Source of the DNA: an uncultured Clostridia bacterium
GTDB taxonomy: Bacteria > Bacillota > Clostridia > Peptostreptococcales > Anaerovoracaceae
Assembly (NCBI GenBank): GCA_934256595.1
Contig: CAKQOW010000007.1
Location: 1-64,000, forward strand
Length of the DNA: 64,000 nt
Reading direction: 5' to 3'
In this document: positions 1 through 10,000 of the stretch, in pieces
Numbering within the stretch: the stretch's first letter is position 1
Layout: every line of letters starts with the position of its first letter
Notes under the pieces: generated by a model
Seen by the model: the letters and a program-made list of their open reading frames with translations, nothing else
Told to the model about the DNA's origin: nothing
Databases searched by the model: none
Position numbers and translations under genes: made by a program

Positions 1-247
1 TTGTTTTTTCAGTACATAAGCGCACACAAAAAGGGCTCATCGCCCTAACGGTTTATTTCCGTTAATGCGACAGCCCCCTTGACATGCTTAAAAGCATATT
101 TTACATTGTTGTTATCAATCTGGAATTGCTAAGAACAGCGATTCCTCATCTGTGATTACCATAGAAGGCTAATTTACAGACTTTATTTCACAGTCTCGAT
201 CCAATCTGTACAATACAAGTTTTTACTTTTCTTTAATATCTTATCCT
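1..247. other. Left-edge non-coding stretch, possible insertion-sequence end
   Basis: No gene is supported here. Read on the minus strand, bases 79 down to 32 run from GGGGGCTGTCGCATTAACGG through a small hairpin (AACGG/CCGTT, 47-63) to a terminator-like hairpin at 32-46. A G-rich, GGCTGTCGC-type start followed by hairpins is reminiscent of the outer end of some transposable elements, whose transposase would then lie left of the window. There is no second end or target duplication to confirm this. Bases 106-247 are AT-rich tail of the MFS gene with nothing recognisable. Confidence 0.25.
32..46 (-). terminator. Terminator-like hairpin
   Basis: On the minus strand AGGGC pairs with GCCCT around a five-base loop and is followed by TTTTTGTG. 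The stem is only 5 bp, so it may be a weak terminator or part of an element end. Confidence 0.35.
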
Positions 248-1483
248 TTATCTCTTGTTTTTTACAAACATTTTACTTGCTATCATAAACAAGTTTAAAC
301 CAATGGCACTGCAAACAACACCAATAAAGAAGAACTGCGTAATATCTTTTGTGACAGCAAGCTGTGGTCCGAAAATTGATGCCACTGTAGGCGCTACAAT
401 AAACATTCCGTATATTATTCCAAAATCCATATTTCCAAATTCGTTCATAAGAAGCGTAGGCACGACCGCAAGAACACCTCCACCAAGTATACCAATCGCA
501 ACAGTTACTATTAAGTACATCCATACAGTGCTTACTCCTATGCATAACAGTATTGCTCCTACTAACGTAACGATGATGCTCCAAATTATTAATGTTTTCA
601 ATGGTCCTCCAAAAAGATCAGACTGTATTCCCAATACGAAACTTCCAACTCCTGACGCTATCATGAATGCTGTGTAGATCCATGCGCCAGACGCAGAATC
701 AACGCCGAGTGCTGCTTGATTGATTAATGAATTATTGCTCTGAAATCCGGTAGTAAAAATCATTATCGCAACTATTGCAAGAAGTAAAATATAGAATGCC
801 GGTGTTTTAAGAACTTGTTTCCAACTAATGTTTTTACTACCTACTTCTTCAATTCCTTCATTGGCACTAGAGAAGGTTTCAGAATTCCATCCTTTTGGAC
901 GGTAGTTTTTCGGAGCTTCCACCATGAGAAATCCAACGATAAACACCAAGCCTCCATATACGATTCCCTGAATCGCAATACCATGCATTAGATCATAACT
1001 TCTGCTGAGCCATTCGGCAACAGGAACAATCATCGCTGTTCCTATTGATATGCCTCCAACTCCGATCCCCATTGCCATGCCTCTTTTGTCCGGGAACAGT
1101 TCTCCAATATTTTCCAGTTGAGCAACATATACAACATACATGCAAAATGCTCCAAGTCCGCCCGTCATAATAACATACATCCATGCATTGACTGAAAACG
1201 CACTAATCACAATTGCTGCAGCAAAACCGATACCTCCGACTTTTAAAACAAACCTATTTCCAAATTTTTTTCGCAGATAGCCTCCGACAATAGATCCCGG
1301 AAGTCCCATCGCCATCATTAAGGTATAGGACACTATTATTATCTCCGGATCCCATCCGAATTCTTCAGCCAAAGGACCTACATAGACGGAAAGACAGTAT
1401 ACATATGCACATGATGTTCCGACAAGAATCTGCATAGCAAGTGTCAGCCACCTCAATCCATCAATTTTCCTAGTATTATCCAT
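248..1483 (-). CDS. MFS transporter, OFA (oxalate/formate antiporter-like) type
   Basis: A 411-residue major facilitator protein with about 12 hydrophobic segments. The N-terminal stretch with LSVYVGPLAEEFGW and the loop GGYLRKKFGNR match the pattern of OFA-family carriers, which move small carboxylates in exchange or with protons. The substrate cannot be read from the sequence. AAGAGG lies 8 nt upstream of the ATG. It starts 25 nt after the M28 peptidase stop on the same strand, so it is probably the last gene of an AraC-peptidase-transporter operon and may import or export a product or substrate of the peptidase. The family call is good; the precise role is open. Confidence 0.75.
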   Translation of the reverse strand: MDNTRKIDGLRWLTLAMQILVGTSCAYVYCLSVYVGPLAEEFGWDPEIIIVSYTLMMAMGLPGSIVGGYLRKKFGNRFVLKVGGIGFAAAIVISAFSVNAWMYVIMTGGLGAFCMYVVYVAQLENIGELFPDKRGMAMGIGVGGISIGTAMIVPVAEWLSRSYDLMHGIAIQGIVYGGLVFIVGFLMVEAPKNYRPKGWNSETFSSANEGIEEVGSKNISWKQVLKTPAFYILLLAIVAIMIFTTGFQSNNSLINQAALGVDSASGAWIYTAFMIASGVGSFVLGIQSDLFGGPLKTLIIWSIIVTLVGAILLCIGVSTVWMYLIVTVAIGILGGGVLAVVPTLLMNEFGNMDFGIIYGMFIVAPTVASIFGPQLAVTKDITQFFFIGVVCSAIGLNLFMIASKMFVKNKR

Positions 1484-1508
1484 AATGAAACCTCTTTTCT
1501 ACTATAAT

Positions 1509-3617
1509 TTACAAAGTTTCAACCATCTTATTAATTTTCTCAAGTTTCTCTCCATATAGTTTCAGCCTCTCATTCAGTTTAGATAAAGATTCCTGATACT
1601 TTATTTCAACTTCTCGCTTAAGAGCAGGAATGTCTAATTCACGACTGCTGTTAAGTTGTTCAATAACATCGTACAAATCAATGACCGGTGACACTTTGCC
1701 CAAGCTTCCCCAATCTGTTTCCTTTGAGGTATAAAGTTTTTTCATGCTTTCCCACGCCGGTCTACTTATCCTGGCAGCTCCTCTGCTTAAACTGAGCGTG
1801 TTGTAAATGCATTCATTAGTTTCATAGGCACCTTCCAATAACTTATCTCTGTCCGGACACTCTTTATCAAATTCAATAGTCATGCGCTTCAAAGCAGCTG
1901 TGTTTGATAGCATCTGGACATATGGATAAATAGCATTCGGCATTATATCCAGCGCACATGTACATTTTAGAATTTCTGATAGGATTTTCCTGAGCATCCG
2001 ATTCGTTTCATTCACATCTAAACGCTCATCCGCTTTCAAATCGATCATCTTAATTTCAATTTCTGCTAACAATTTGTCTGCTTCCTCTATTACCTTATTT
2101 ACCATACATTCATCTGCTCCTGCATTTATAAGTGCATCACATGAAAAGTCTTTAGCCCAACCCAATGTTGATATAGAATAATCTTTCTCTACCAATATAT
2201 TACGTATTTCATTGGCTCTGCTCACCAGATCGTACGGCAATACTTTTCCTTCCATATTCTCAATCATTCTCATTACTGTTGCAGAAATTTCTGCTGCCAG
2301 CTTAAAATCGAGATTTTCAATCGAATCGTAGTTTGAATGATATCTTGTAAGATAATCCTCGCTGATTGCCATCATGCAAAAGCCTGGAATCCCGGCCGCG
2401 TTTGTGGACCAGTCATCACTGTTTGTCATCATATAGTTGAACGCCTGATATCCTTGTGGGCTGTTATAGATCCCTTCTTCTTCAATCAGCTTCATTTGTT
2501 CATTAAGAAACCTTACCCATTCAACAGGGCTCTGTATCATCAGTCCGGCATTTTTTTCAGGCATTGCTTCATAGTTATAAAACGCATTGATTTCGCCTGC
2601 CCATTCCGGATGCATTTTTACAGCACAGTACATGCCATGTTGCCAATCATACATCGTGCCAACTCTTCCAAACTCCTCAGACGAAGTAAACACTACCTGT
2701 ATGCTCTGCTTCGGTTTGAATCCAACTGTTTTCATTAGTTTCAAGGTTCCTAAAAGCGTTGCTGCTGCAGCCGTATCATCTGCAGCAGCCCTAAGGTGTG
2801 CATCCTGATGGGCAGCCATCATAATTGTCCCTGCTTCGGGATCCGTACCCTGGATCCTGCCAAATACGTTGAAACCCTTTCCGCCATTTTCCGCCATTTT
2901 TACATTTGCTTCAGATATGAGTTTTATTCTGAACCCAAAACCAGATCTGTTTATAGCATTCTTAAGTGCTTCCCCGTCTTCTGCTGAAATAAAAACAAGC
3001 GGAAGCTTTTCATCAGGGCTCTGCCCTGCATTACCCAAAATCATATCGTCTGCATATGTACAATATCCACTCACCTGATCCGGCATAAAGGCAACAGTTC
3101 CCTTTTCATAAGGCGGAATTGATCTATGCATCATAATGACGCCCGCAACCTTTCTACACAATGCTTCTGCCGCCACCCAACTGAACCAGTAAACGTCCAG
3201 TGTGTCATCCACTAAAACGATTTTTCCCTTAAAAAATTCAGGATCAGTGGATACAGCATCGTACTCTGCCTTTGTTCCTTCTCCAACATAACAGATCTCC
3301 GCGCAGATGCCATTCGGTCCGGTACCTCCATAACCTGCAATCTGCGAAGCAATGACTGTTTTTTCGTCATACAATACTTTAGCACCCTTAAATTCAAAAG
3401 CATCCACCGGTATTTCTTCAAGATGTACATCGTCAAGCCCCAGATCTATAAGCTTATCTGCCAAATAGGCCGACGCCTTTGCTTCCGCAGGAGTCCCTCC
3501 TAATCTGTAGCCGATATCCGACGATTCAAACTGCTGAAGATCACGAACTATTGATTCAATATATGACTCCTCTTCAAGCGCCCTGATCGCATTTATTATT
3601 TTTTTCTTTTCAATCAT
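1509..3617 (-). CDS. M28-family zinc metallopeptidase with PA-like insert
   Basis: A 702-residue protein counted from the ATG at 3617, which is preceded by AAGGAGAAG; an upstream in-frame ATG at 3740 has no ribosome binding site and adds 41 unlikely residues. Zinc ligands of the M28 fold are visible: His and Asp in AAHQDAH and ADDTAAA, Glu in SSEEFG, and a late His in RYHSNYD. Before them lies a PA-like region. About 200 extra residues follow the catalytic domain, rich in helix-forming sequence. There is no signal peptide, so it probably acts on imported peptides or acyl-amino compounds in the cytoplasm. It sits between the AraC regulator and the MFS carrier. Confidence 0.75.
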   Translation of the reverse strand: MIEKKKIINAIRALEEESYIESIVRDLQQFESSDIGYRLGGTPAEAKASAYLADKLIDLGLDDVHLEEIPVDAFEFKGAKVLYDEKTVIASQIAGYGGTGPNGICAEICYVGEGTKAEYDAVSTDPEFFKGKIVLVDDTLDVYWFSWVAAEALCRKVAGVIMMHRSIPPYEKGTVAFMPDQVSGYCTYADDMILGNAGQSPDEKLPLVFISAEDGEALKNAINRSGFGFRIKLISEANVKMAENGGKGFNVFGRIQGTDPEAGTIMMAAHQDAHLRAAADDTAAAATLLGTLKLMKTVGFKPKQSIQVVFTSSEEFGRVGTMYDWQHGMYCAVKMHPEWAGEINAFYNYEAMPEKNAGLMIQSPVEWVRFLNEQMKLIEEEGIYNSPQGYQAFNYMMTNSDDWSTNAAGIPGFCMMAISEDYLTRYHSNYDSIENLDFKLAAEISATVMRMIENMEGKVLPYDLVSRANEIRNILVEKDYSISTLGWAKDFSCDALINAGADECMVNKVIEEADKLLAEIEIKMIDLKADERLDVNETNRMLRKILSEILKCTCALDIMPNAIYPYVQMLSNTAALKRMTIEFDKECPDRDKLLEGAYETNECIYNTLSLSRGAARISRPAWESMKKLYTSKETDWGSLGKVSPVIDLYDVIEQLNSSRELDIPALKREVEIKYQESLSKLNERLKLYGEKLEKINKMVETL

Positions 3618-3662
3618 ATTTATCTTCTCCTTATCCGCAAGTCGACTGCTTTTCATATGCCT

Positions 3663-3668
3663 ATTATA
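3663..3668 (-). promoter_or_regulatory. Possible -10 box ahead of the M28 gene
   Basis: TATAAT on the minus strand, 46 nt upstream of the ATG at 3617, with no good -35 box at 16-18 nt. This would fit a promoter that needs an activator, for which the adjacent AraC-type protein is the obvious candidate. Weak evidence on its own. Confidence 0.35.
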
Positions 3669-3772
3669 TAAAAAGCAACAGCTACAAAACATTGTATCCG
3701 TTGCTTTCATATTTACGTTTATTGTTTTATTATTAGCCATGTATATTATAAATGTTGCTGTCAGATTACTGA

Positions 3773-4852
3773 TTATTGCTTTTGCACTATAATTGTTGCA
3801 CTGCTGTCAACTTTTAAGATTTTATTGCCTGAGCTATTGATATCTACTGTTTCCACTTGACTATCTTCCCTTACAATCACGATTTTAAAATAGTTGTCAG
3901 GCAGTTTGATCACTAACTCCGCTCCCGCTGCACTTTCCTGCTCTGTAATCCACGGCCTGATGTCGGTAATCTCCTTTTCCTGATTCAGAACATAATCACC
4001 TTTCCGCGTTTTGTATATGTGCCTGTACTCGCTCGGAGAACAACCGAAAATTTCTTTGATACAGGCATTGAAATACTGGGCTGATGAAAAGCCACACATT
4101 TCTTCTATGTTATTGATAGTTTCCTCCGTTTCCAGAAGAAATATTTCAGCCATTTCACATCTAATCTGTTTCATACACGACTGGAAATTGGTTCCCGTCA
4201 TTTTCCTCATATAGTGAGATAAATAATATTTACTGACTGCAATTTCTTTAGATAATACCTCCAGTGTTATTTTTTCATCAAAGTGACTATATAAATAATC
4301 AAAAATGGTTTTTAGCCTTTCCTGTTCATACTGACCGGGCTCCGTACTGCCAAAGTTTCCTGCGAAAAATGATTCTACCGTCATAGTTTCATAAAGCTCA
4401 TTAACAATATCGCTTGCTAAATCATTCATTTTACTGAAAGTTACATCCGTACAATTCAGTACAATAAGCTCTCGTACCTTCTGCCGCAGTTTTTCATATA
4501 CATCCTGATTTCGTTTCAATGTATTCATATTCCAAATAATCATACTGTCAATACAAAAAAATTCATCATGGTTTATATAGACAGAGCTTATTACAGCATC
4601 TCCATTTGCTGCTTTAATGGCATGAATATCAAAATCATTTATAATTATAAAATCATTTTCATGAAGCACATACTCGTGAATCGACATTTTGACAGTAATG
4701 TCTCCATGAATAACATATATGACTTCCGTACAATCATGTGTGTGGACAGATTCACATTCACACCGGAAATTTTTCACAGATACCTTTTGTCCTTTATCGA
4801 ATGCAATTTTTCTTATCAACTTCGACGTTTTCTGGAATGTAAGATCAATCAT
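3773..4852 (-). CDS. AraC-family regulator with N-terminal cupin
   Basis: A 359-residue regulator counted from the ATG at 4852, which has AAGGG close upstream; a TTG 15 nt earlier is less likely. The first ~110 residues have the cupin pattern (HTHDCTEVIYVIHGDI), a small-molecule sensor fold. Two AraC helix-turn-helix units follow at about 190-290 (ISKYYL-like VSKYYLSHYMRKMTG, then CGFSSAQYFNACIKEIFGCSPSEYR). About 75 further residues form an uncharacterised tail. It is 155 nt upstream of, and co-oriented with, the M28 and MFS genes and probably controls them in response to a substrate. Confidence 0.85.
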   Translation of the reverse strand: MIDLTFQKTSKLIRKIAFDKGQKVSVKNFRCECESVHTHDCTEVIYVIHGDITVKMSIHEYVLHENDFIIINDFDIHAIKAANGDAVISSVYINHDEFFCIDSMIIWNMNTLKRNQDVYEKLRQKVRELIVLNCTDVTFSKMNDLASDIVNELYETMTVESFFAGNFGSTEPGQYEQERLKTIFDYLYSHFDEKITLEVLSKEIAVSKYYLSHYMRKMTGTNFQSCMKQIRCEMAEIFLLETEETINNIEEMCGFSSAQYFNACIKEIFGCSPSEYRHIYKTRKGDYVLNQEKEITDIRPWITEQESAAGAELVIKLPDNYFKIVIVREDSQVETVDINSSGNKILKVDSSATIIVQKQ

Positions 4853-4995
4853 AATACCCTTATCCAACCTTTTTCAGATTTGTTAATATTGAACTTTTTA
4901 TCTTCGCCCTGTTCTATAGCTTTTAATTCTTTCGCAACTCTAATCGCATTATCGTCATCTTCAATTTTCTTGAGTCGACATAGCCGAATATTGCC
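4849..4995 (-). pseudogene. Start-less 48-codon reading frame overlapping the AraC gene
   Basis: An open stretch of 48 codons, rich in Lys, Glu and Asp (for example RLKKIEDDDNAIRVAKELK), ends in a TGA that overlaps the AraC ATG as ATGA, a typical coupled arrangement. It has no ATG, GTG or TTG in frame. An ATG for a six-residue peptide lies just upstream in another frame, so one frameshift would give a short protein. It may be the remnant of a small antitoxin-like gene or chance. Confidence 0.25.
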
Positions 4996-5233
4996 CTAAT
5001 TCTACTGGTTATATGGAAAGTATTTTGCCATGCTCAATGCCACCTCTTTTTATTCTACTGCTAACTATCGTGCAATGTCAATTATGTGAATTCATATTGT
5101 GTTGTTAAGCTTATCATTTCGTTTTATATGGCAATGTTGAAGATGTGCTTGCTGCCATTTAGGCAAATTTAAAAATAGTTGGCAGAGCAAACAGGATCAG
5201 CCATCGAAGCTCGATCTTATGCTCCAGTTTCAT
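4996..5233. other. Non-coding stretch, nothing recognised
   Basis: About 240 bp of AT-rich sequence between the start-less frame and the DUF3795 remnant. No coding frame with a start site, no clear hairpin and no repeat was recognised. The AraC promoter is presumably here, but no good -35/-10 pair was found. Confidence 0.4.
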
Positions 5234-5431
5234 TTACTTCGCCTCGCGAAACTGCTTCAGGTTTTCCAAAACGAACGGGCTGTTTGCAGCGATGCACCCC
5301 AGCGTCGGGCAGGTATCCAGTCCTTTTTCCCGGATGCAGTTATGCACAGGGCAGAGCTTGTCGCAGAAAGGTGTTTTGGCGCCCTCTATGCGACAGCCCG
5401 GTCTTGCTGTATATGCAATTATATGATTTCG
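5234..5431 (-). pseudogene. DUF3795-like gene remnant, frameshifted
   Basis: Immediately after the NlpC/P60 stop the same strand encodes GCRIEGAKTPFCDKLCPVHNC and then IREKGLDTCPTLG; after a frame change near 5292 it continues as CIAANSPFVLENLKQFREAK and stops. The spaced cysteines (C..C...C....C) followed by a Pro/Leu/Asn-rich helix are the C-terminal pattern of DUF3795 proteins, small Cys-rich proteins of unknown function. There is no start codon, and the N-terminal half is missing. This looks like a decayed gene tail rather than an expressed ORF. Confidence 0.55.
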
Positions 5432-6457
5432 TTATTTCATCGGCAGTCTGACTATTGCCACAAGCTTCTTGTTGCTGGTAGACATGCTTACCGGATTTAC
5501 CGCAACCCTGCCCCACGTTGAAAATGCATGGATCTGCTTGCTGTTGCCGTAATATATTGACGTATGCCAGATGTTTGATTTACCGCTTCCGAAGAAAAGT
5601 ATATCTCCCTTGCGGGCATTCGCCAGTGAAGTGCTGCCTATGTCATATCTCTTGAGGCTGCTGTATATGCCCTGAGCCGAGGATCTCGAAAACTTCACCG
5701 AGGACACTCCCGAGTTTTTAAATACCCAGTGCACAAATCCCGAACAGTCAAAGCTGTTTGGTCCCGCAGCTCCCGATACATACGCGCAGCCCAGTTTTGA
5801 CTCGGCTTTGTCTAAGAGCGCCTCAACTCCCTGTGACTTGTCAGTGGTCGCCGAAGCCTTGTCCGACCTGTAGCCTATGTATGTCCTGCTGCCTTCTTTG
5901 GTGTAGGCTGCAACCTTGTAGGATTTTTTGGTTTCTGCTGAAAGCCCTGTGTTTTTGTATGCAGTGGTGCCTGCACTGACTGTTTTGATGCACGTATACT
6001 TTTCCTTTGATGAATTGTATCTGTATACCTTATATCCGTCCGCATCCTCAACCTTGTCCCATGAGATTTTGATTGTGCTGTCGGATACTGCTTTGGCCCT
6101 GATGCTGTCAGGAGCCTCAAGCTTAACGCGCTCGTCAACAGGGTCAGAGTATTCACCGAATTTAAAATCGTTGTCTGTTATGTAATATGCTCTGATCTTG
6201 TACCAGTAGGTCTTGTCTTTTTCAAGTCCTGTGAATTTGTACTGCGTGTTGTCACTGCCCACAACCACGTCTGCAAGTGAATAGTATCCTGATTTTTTGT
6301 CGTTTGTGTATATATAGTAGCCTGTGGCTTCCTTGTCCTGCCCCCAGCTCAGCGTAATACTGTCATCTGAGGCTTTGGTTTCCACGTCTGCATATGCTGC
6401 TGCAGGAAATGAAAATAAAAGGGTCAGTGTTGTAATTATGCTAACTAATTTTTTCAT
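5432..6457 (-). CDS. Secreted NlpC/P60 peptidoglycan hydrolase with two fibronectin type III domains
   Basis: A 341-residue exported protein. Residues 1-23 are a signal peptide ending AAAYA. Two fibronectin type III-like domains follow (about 25-115 and 116-205; WYKIRAYY and YKVAAYT are typical strand ends). The C-terminal NlpC/P60 domain (about 212-341) has its catalytic Cys238 in FDCSGF, His298 in WHTSIYYG and a third polar His310. Such enzymes cut the D-iGlu to diamino acid link in wall peptides. It has its own promoter and is followed by a DUF3795 remnant, so it appears monocistronic. Confidence 0.9.
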   Translation of the reverse strand: MKKLVSIITTLTLLFSFPAAAYADVETKASDDSITLSWGQDKEATGYYIYTNDKKSGYYSLADVVVGSDNTQYKFTGLEKDKTYWYKIRAYYITDNDFKFGEYSDPVDERVKLEAPDSIRAKAVSDSTIKISWDKVEDADGYKVYRYNSSKEKYTCIKTVSAGTTAYKNTGLSAETKKSYKVAAYTKEGSRTYIGYRSDKASATTDKSQGVEALLDKAESKLGCAYVSGAAGPNSFDCSGFVHWVFKNSGVSSVKFSRSSAQGIYSSLKRYDIGSTSLANARKGDILFFGSGKSNIWHTSIYYGNSKQIHAFSTWGRVAVNPVSMSTSNKKLVAIVRLPMK

Positions 6458-6499
6458 TATAATCTCTCTCTTATCCTTTTGTAATAACTCAATATCGGC

Positions 6500-6529
6500 A
6501 TTTTACCACACTTTTGCCACATTTGTCAA
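6500..6529 (-). promoter_or_regulatory. Promoter of the NlpC/P60 gene
   Basis: TTGACA (6524-6529) and TAAAAT (6500-6505) with an 18-nt spacer on the minus strand, about 40 nt upstream of the start codon. A good sigma-A type match. Confidence 0.7.
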
Positions 6530-6536
6530 ACAAAAA

Positions 6537-6583
6537 AACACAAAAGCGCGTACAGTCTGCTTTATTTGAAACCGTACACGCTT
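6537..6583 (-). terminator. Intrinsic terminator after the GGDEF fragment gene
   Basis: A 13-bp stem, AAGCGTGTACGGT with ACTGTACGCGCTT (two wobble pairs), followed on the minus strand by TTTTGTGTTTTTTTG. It closes the c-di-GMP gene group. Confidence 0.8.
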
Positions 6584-6609
6584 TGATTTAACTGACCTTG
6601 AGTCAGTTT

Positions 6610-6978
6610 TCACTCATTATTTTTTTCATCAATGCAGTCAGAAGCAGCAGCCTCAGGATAAAGCCTCGCAAGAAGCTCCGAATCCGCATAGGAGGCCGGA
6701 AATAATGCAGCAAAGTCATCGCCGTTTATGCGTCCCGCAATGCCGCCTATGGCAGACATAAAGCGAACAGTACAGTCTGCAATATGCTGAAGCACCATAT
6801 CACCCGCCGCAAGTCCATATGTGCTGTTTATGAATTTGAAATTCTCAATGTTAATGGAGGACAGGATATAATATCCGGCGGTTTTTTCTTCAATCATAGC
6901 CTTTGCCTTTTCAAAGAACACGCGCCGTCCATACATATCGGTGAGAAGATCTCTGCCTGTTTTGCTGTCTATTTTCAT
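6610..6978 (-). CDS. Stand-alone degenerate and truncated GGDEF domain
   Basis: A 122-residue protein with the first two thirds of a GGDEF domain: LLTDMYGRRVFFEKAK, a central FINSTYG helix, then GRINGDDFAALF where an active enzyme has RFGGDEF. The C-terminal third of the fold is absent. The ATG has AGGA 6-7 nt upstream, and the gene lies 28 nt after the EAL gene on the same strand, so it is probably translated. It cannot be a working cyclase; it may be a GTP/c-di-GMP sensor, a partner of the neighbouring enzyme, or a decaying duplicate. Confidence 0.65.
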   Translation of the reverse strand: MKIDSKTGRDLLTDMYGRRVFFEKAKAMIEEKTAGYYILSSINIENFKFINSTYGLAAGDMVLQHIADCTVRFMSAIGGIAGRINGDDFAALFPASYADSELLARLYPEAAASDCIDEKNNE

Positions 6979-7006
6979 TTAATCCTGCGCAACAGCCGTT
7001 TTTAAG

Positions 7007-10000
7007 CTAGTTGCTGTTTCTGCTTTCTTCAAATAATTTCTCTATATCCTCTGCTTTTATCGGTCTGCTGAAATAGTATCCCTGCATATAGTTGCAGTTT
7101 ATGGATTCAAGATAATCCGCCTGCACTCTGGTTTCAACGCCCTCGGCAATAACTGACATATTAAGCGCCTTTGCCATCTGTACTACGGTTCTCAATATAT
7201 TATCGTTTTTGTCGTTACCGTCGCCTATTTCCGAAACCAGCTTCATATCAAGCTTAATCACGTCTATATCCAGATCCTTGAGCGCGTTAAGTGACGAATA
7301 TCCGCTGCCGAAGTCGTCCATCTCTATAATAAAGCCTTCTTTTCTGAGTGTTGTAACTGCTGCCGCAAGCTCCTGCGGATCATTCATATATGCGCTCTCT
7401 GTTATTTCAAGTCTTAAATATTCAGGTGAGATATCGTATTTTTTCACCAGCTTAATCAGTATATCACACATTTCCGGGTTGTGTATGTCCACACGGGAAA
7501 CGTTTACCGAAACAGGAATATTAAATCCTTTTTTGGTCCACCGGTTTATATACTGGCATACCTTTTCCCATACATATTCGTCCAGTATGCCTATCTGTCT
7601 GCTTCGCTCTAAAACAGGGATAAACGCTCCCGGAGTTATCATTCCCAGTTCAGGGTGGTTCCACCTTGCCAGAGCCTCCGCCCCTATAATTCTGCCGCTG
7701 CTGTAGTCGTACTGAGGCTGGAGCCATACCTCAAACTGCTCCTGTTTTGCTGCATTTTCAACCTCTGCCAGCATCTGCTGTTCTTCCTTTGTTACCTGCA
7801 TAAGCCCCTTGCTATAATATGCAATATGTCTGGAGAAATCACCCGCTATAGACTGTATGGCAAGATTTGCCCTGTAGCTCATAGTACGCGTGTCGCAGTC
7901 CGGCTCACACAAATCATATATGCCGATTTTGAGTGAAAGAGGATAGTTTAACTCGTATCCCTCAAAGTCTGCAAGGAATTTCTCATAGAATTCCTCCGGA
8001 GACATGCTGTCCTCCGCACAGAATCTGACAAAATTGTCCGCATTGATATGCGCTGCAAAGCTGTCTTTGCTGTTGCGGACTCTCATATATCTGCCTATAT
8101 CTCTTATGAGCCTGCTTCCCGCTTTGTATCCATATGTTGCATTTATATTCATAAAGCCGTCAATTCTGTATCTCTGCAGGCGGTATTTTCTGCCCGGATT
8201 ATCTGCAATCCACTTCTGAACGCTCTCTTCAAAGCCTGCCATATTGTAGAGACCTGTTTCAGCATCCATCTTGCTTTCGAGAAGGTCTGTAATGTTTTCA
8301 CATGAAAGCATAATGCTCTCCCTGTACTCGTCAAGATAGGAATAGCCTATCTGATAGTAGCCCGCGTGAGGTCCCGCCTCCGGTATGATATGAATTTTGA
8401 CGCTGTAATAATCGTTTTTGTCAAGCTGCTCTATAACTGTTTCCAGCTTAATCTGCTCTCTGATATCGTTAAATTCCTGTTCAGACAGAAGCTCCTCAAG
8501 TGCACCTGCTGCAACCTCATCATACAGAGGGTTTCCTGCGTCAGCCGTCTGTCCTGATTTAACGCTGCCTCCCGTATACGCCTTGATACCGTAAACACTT
8601 CCCGATGCAACGTCTATCAGTCCCATCGCCATAAATTTATCGGCGATTAGCTTCTTACCTATCTGTTCGATACGCTTCTCTTTGTTGACAGAAAATGCGT
8701 AGAGTATGGCCTCAAGCTCGTCAGTCATAGGATTTCTTACTATATCCGCCGTAGTTCTGAGCCATGTATATCCGTATCCGCTGTAGTAGAACAGGAAATA
8801 GTTTCTTATCGAGGTTTCACCCTGATTAAAAGCGTCTATAAGGCTTTTCCGTGACATAAGTTTCATATAGCGCGCTCTCTCCTGAGGGTGAAGCAGACTG
8901 CATATGTTTTCACACAGCTTCTCTATATTCATTCCGTCCTCTATCTCTATTTCGCTGCCTATCCTGCCGTCGCTGTCTTTCCTGCAGGTGTTGCGCGTAA
9001 GGTTAAGATAAAATGACCTTGAAATGTTTTTACGGCCCAGATAACGTCTGTTCTGGAAGTTGTAGTATTCCTCAAGCCTGTGTTTTTTCTCCGCCTCCTG
9101 CTCCTGCGCAGCAGTTATGTCACGTTTCAGCTGTCTGATGATAATAAATGATGCTATTATTGTCAGCGCAAGCACCAGCACAATTATTGCAAAGGTCCAC
9201 CTGCTGTAAAGACCTGCGAGGTTATGCGCATAGGCCACTTCTGCCGCACTGAAAATATATATGTCATCAAGGCCTGACGGAGCATATATGCCGTAATACT
9301 TCTCCCCGTTATATTCATATATTCCAACGTTACTGTCAACTGCAGCCGCAGTCTCATCAGCAGGCTTAAAATAGTCACCGAGATTTCCTGAAGAAATTTC
9401 GGATTTTTCGCCTTCGCCGATTACTGCCGTAATAATCTCTCCGTCGTCATAGCAGAGGAATTTGTACTGGTTTTCAATAGAGTCGTGAGTGACAAGAGTT
9501 TCACTCATATCACTGAGACTTCTGGTTGCAACCACCACTCCGACAATATCCCTGTTTCTGTATACGGGCTGTGAAAATACAAATACGGTTTTACCGCTCA
9601 TACGTCCTTTTTTGAGAAACTCTATGCTTTCCTCTCCCTCGATGGCTTTTTTGAAGTATTCACGGTCGGAGCAGTCCGCCGTATCTCCGTTCTGATAAAG
9701 CATCACACCGCTTTTGTCTGAAACCGCCAGATTGTCAAAGGAGCTGGCATCGGTAATGTCATCGAGCCTTGAGATAAGATCCATATCGCTGTATATATCT
9801 TTCTTCCAGTCTACCTCCGCCCCTATAATGCTCATCTGCTTAAAGCTGGCGCTGACTCTCTCACCCAGCGCCACACGCTGCGCCTCGGCAGAGTCATTCA
9901 GAAGTCTGTAGGTTCTCTGCTCGGAAGCCGTTTCCAGCCTGGCGTAATATACCGAAAAAGCCAGGAGAAGTATTCCTGCCAGCAAAACAGTCAGCAGTAT

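Noticed and set aside
74..108. Plus-strand promoter-like TTGACA-N17-TACATT at the left edge
   Set aside because: It points into the 3' end of the minus-strand MFS gene and no plus-strand gene follows.
5385..5400. Shared 12-mer GGGCTGTCGCAT at the left-edge sequence (66-77) and here, as two ends of one element
   Set aside because: The copy here lies within the DUF3795-like reading frame (GCRIEG), and in 64 kb chance 12-mer pairs are expected in large numbers.
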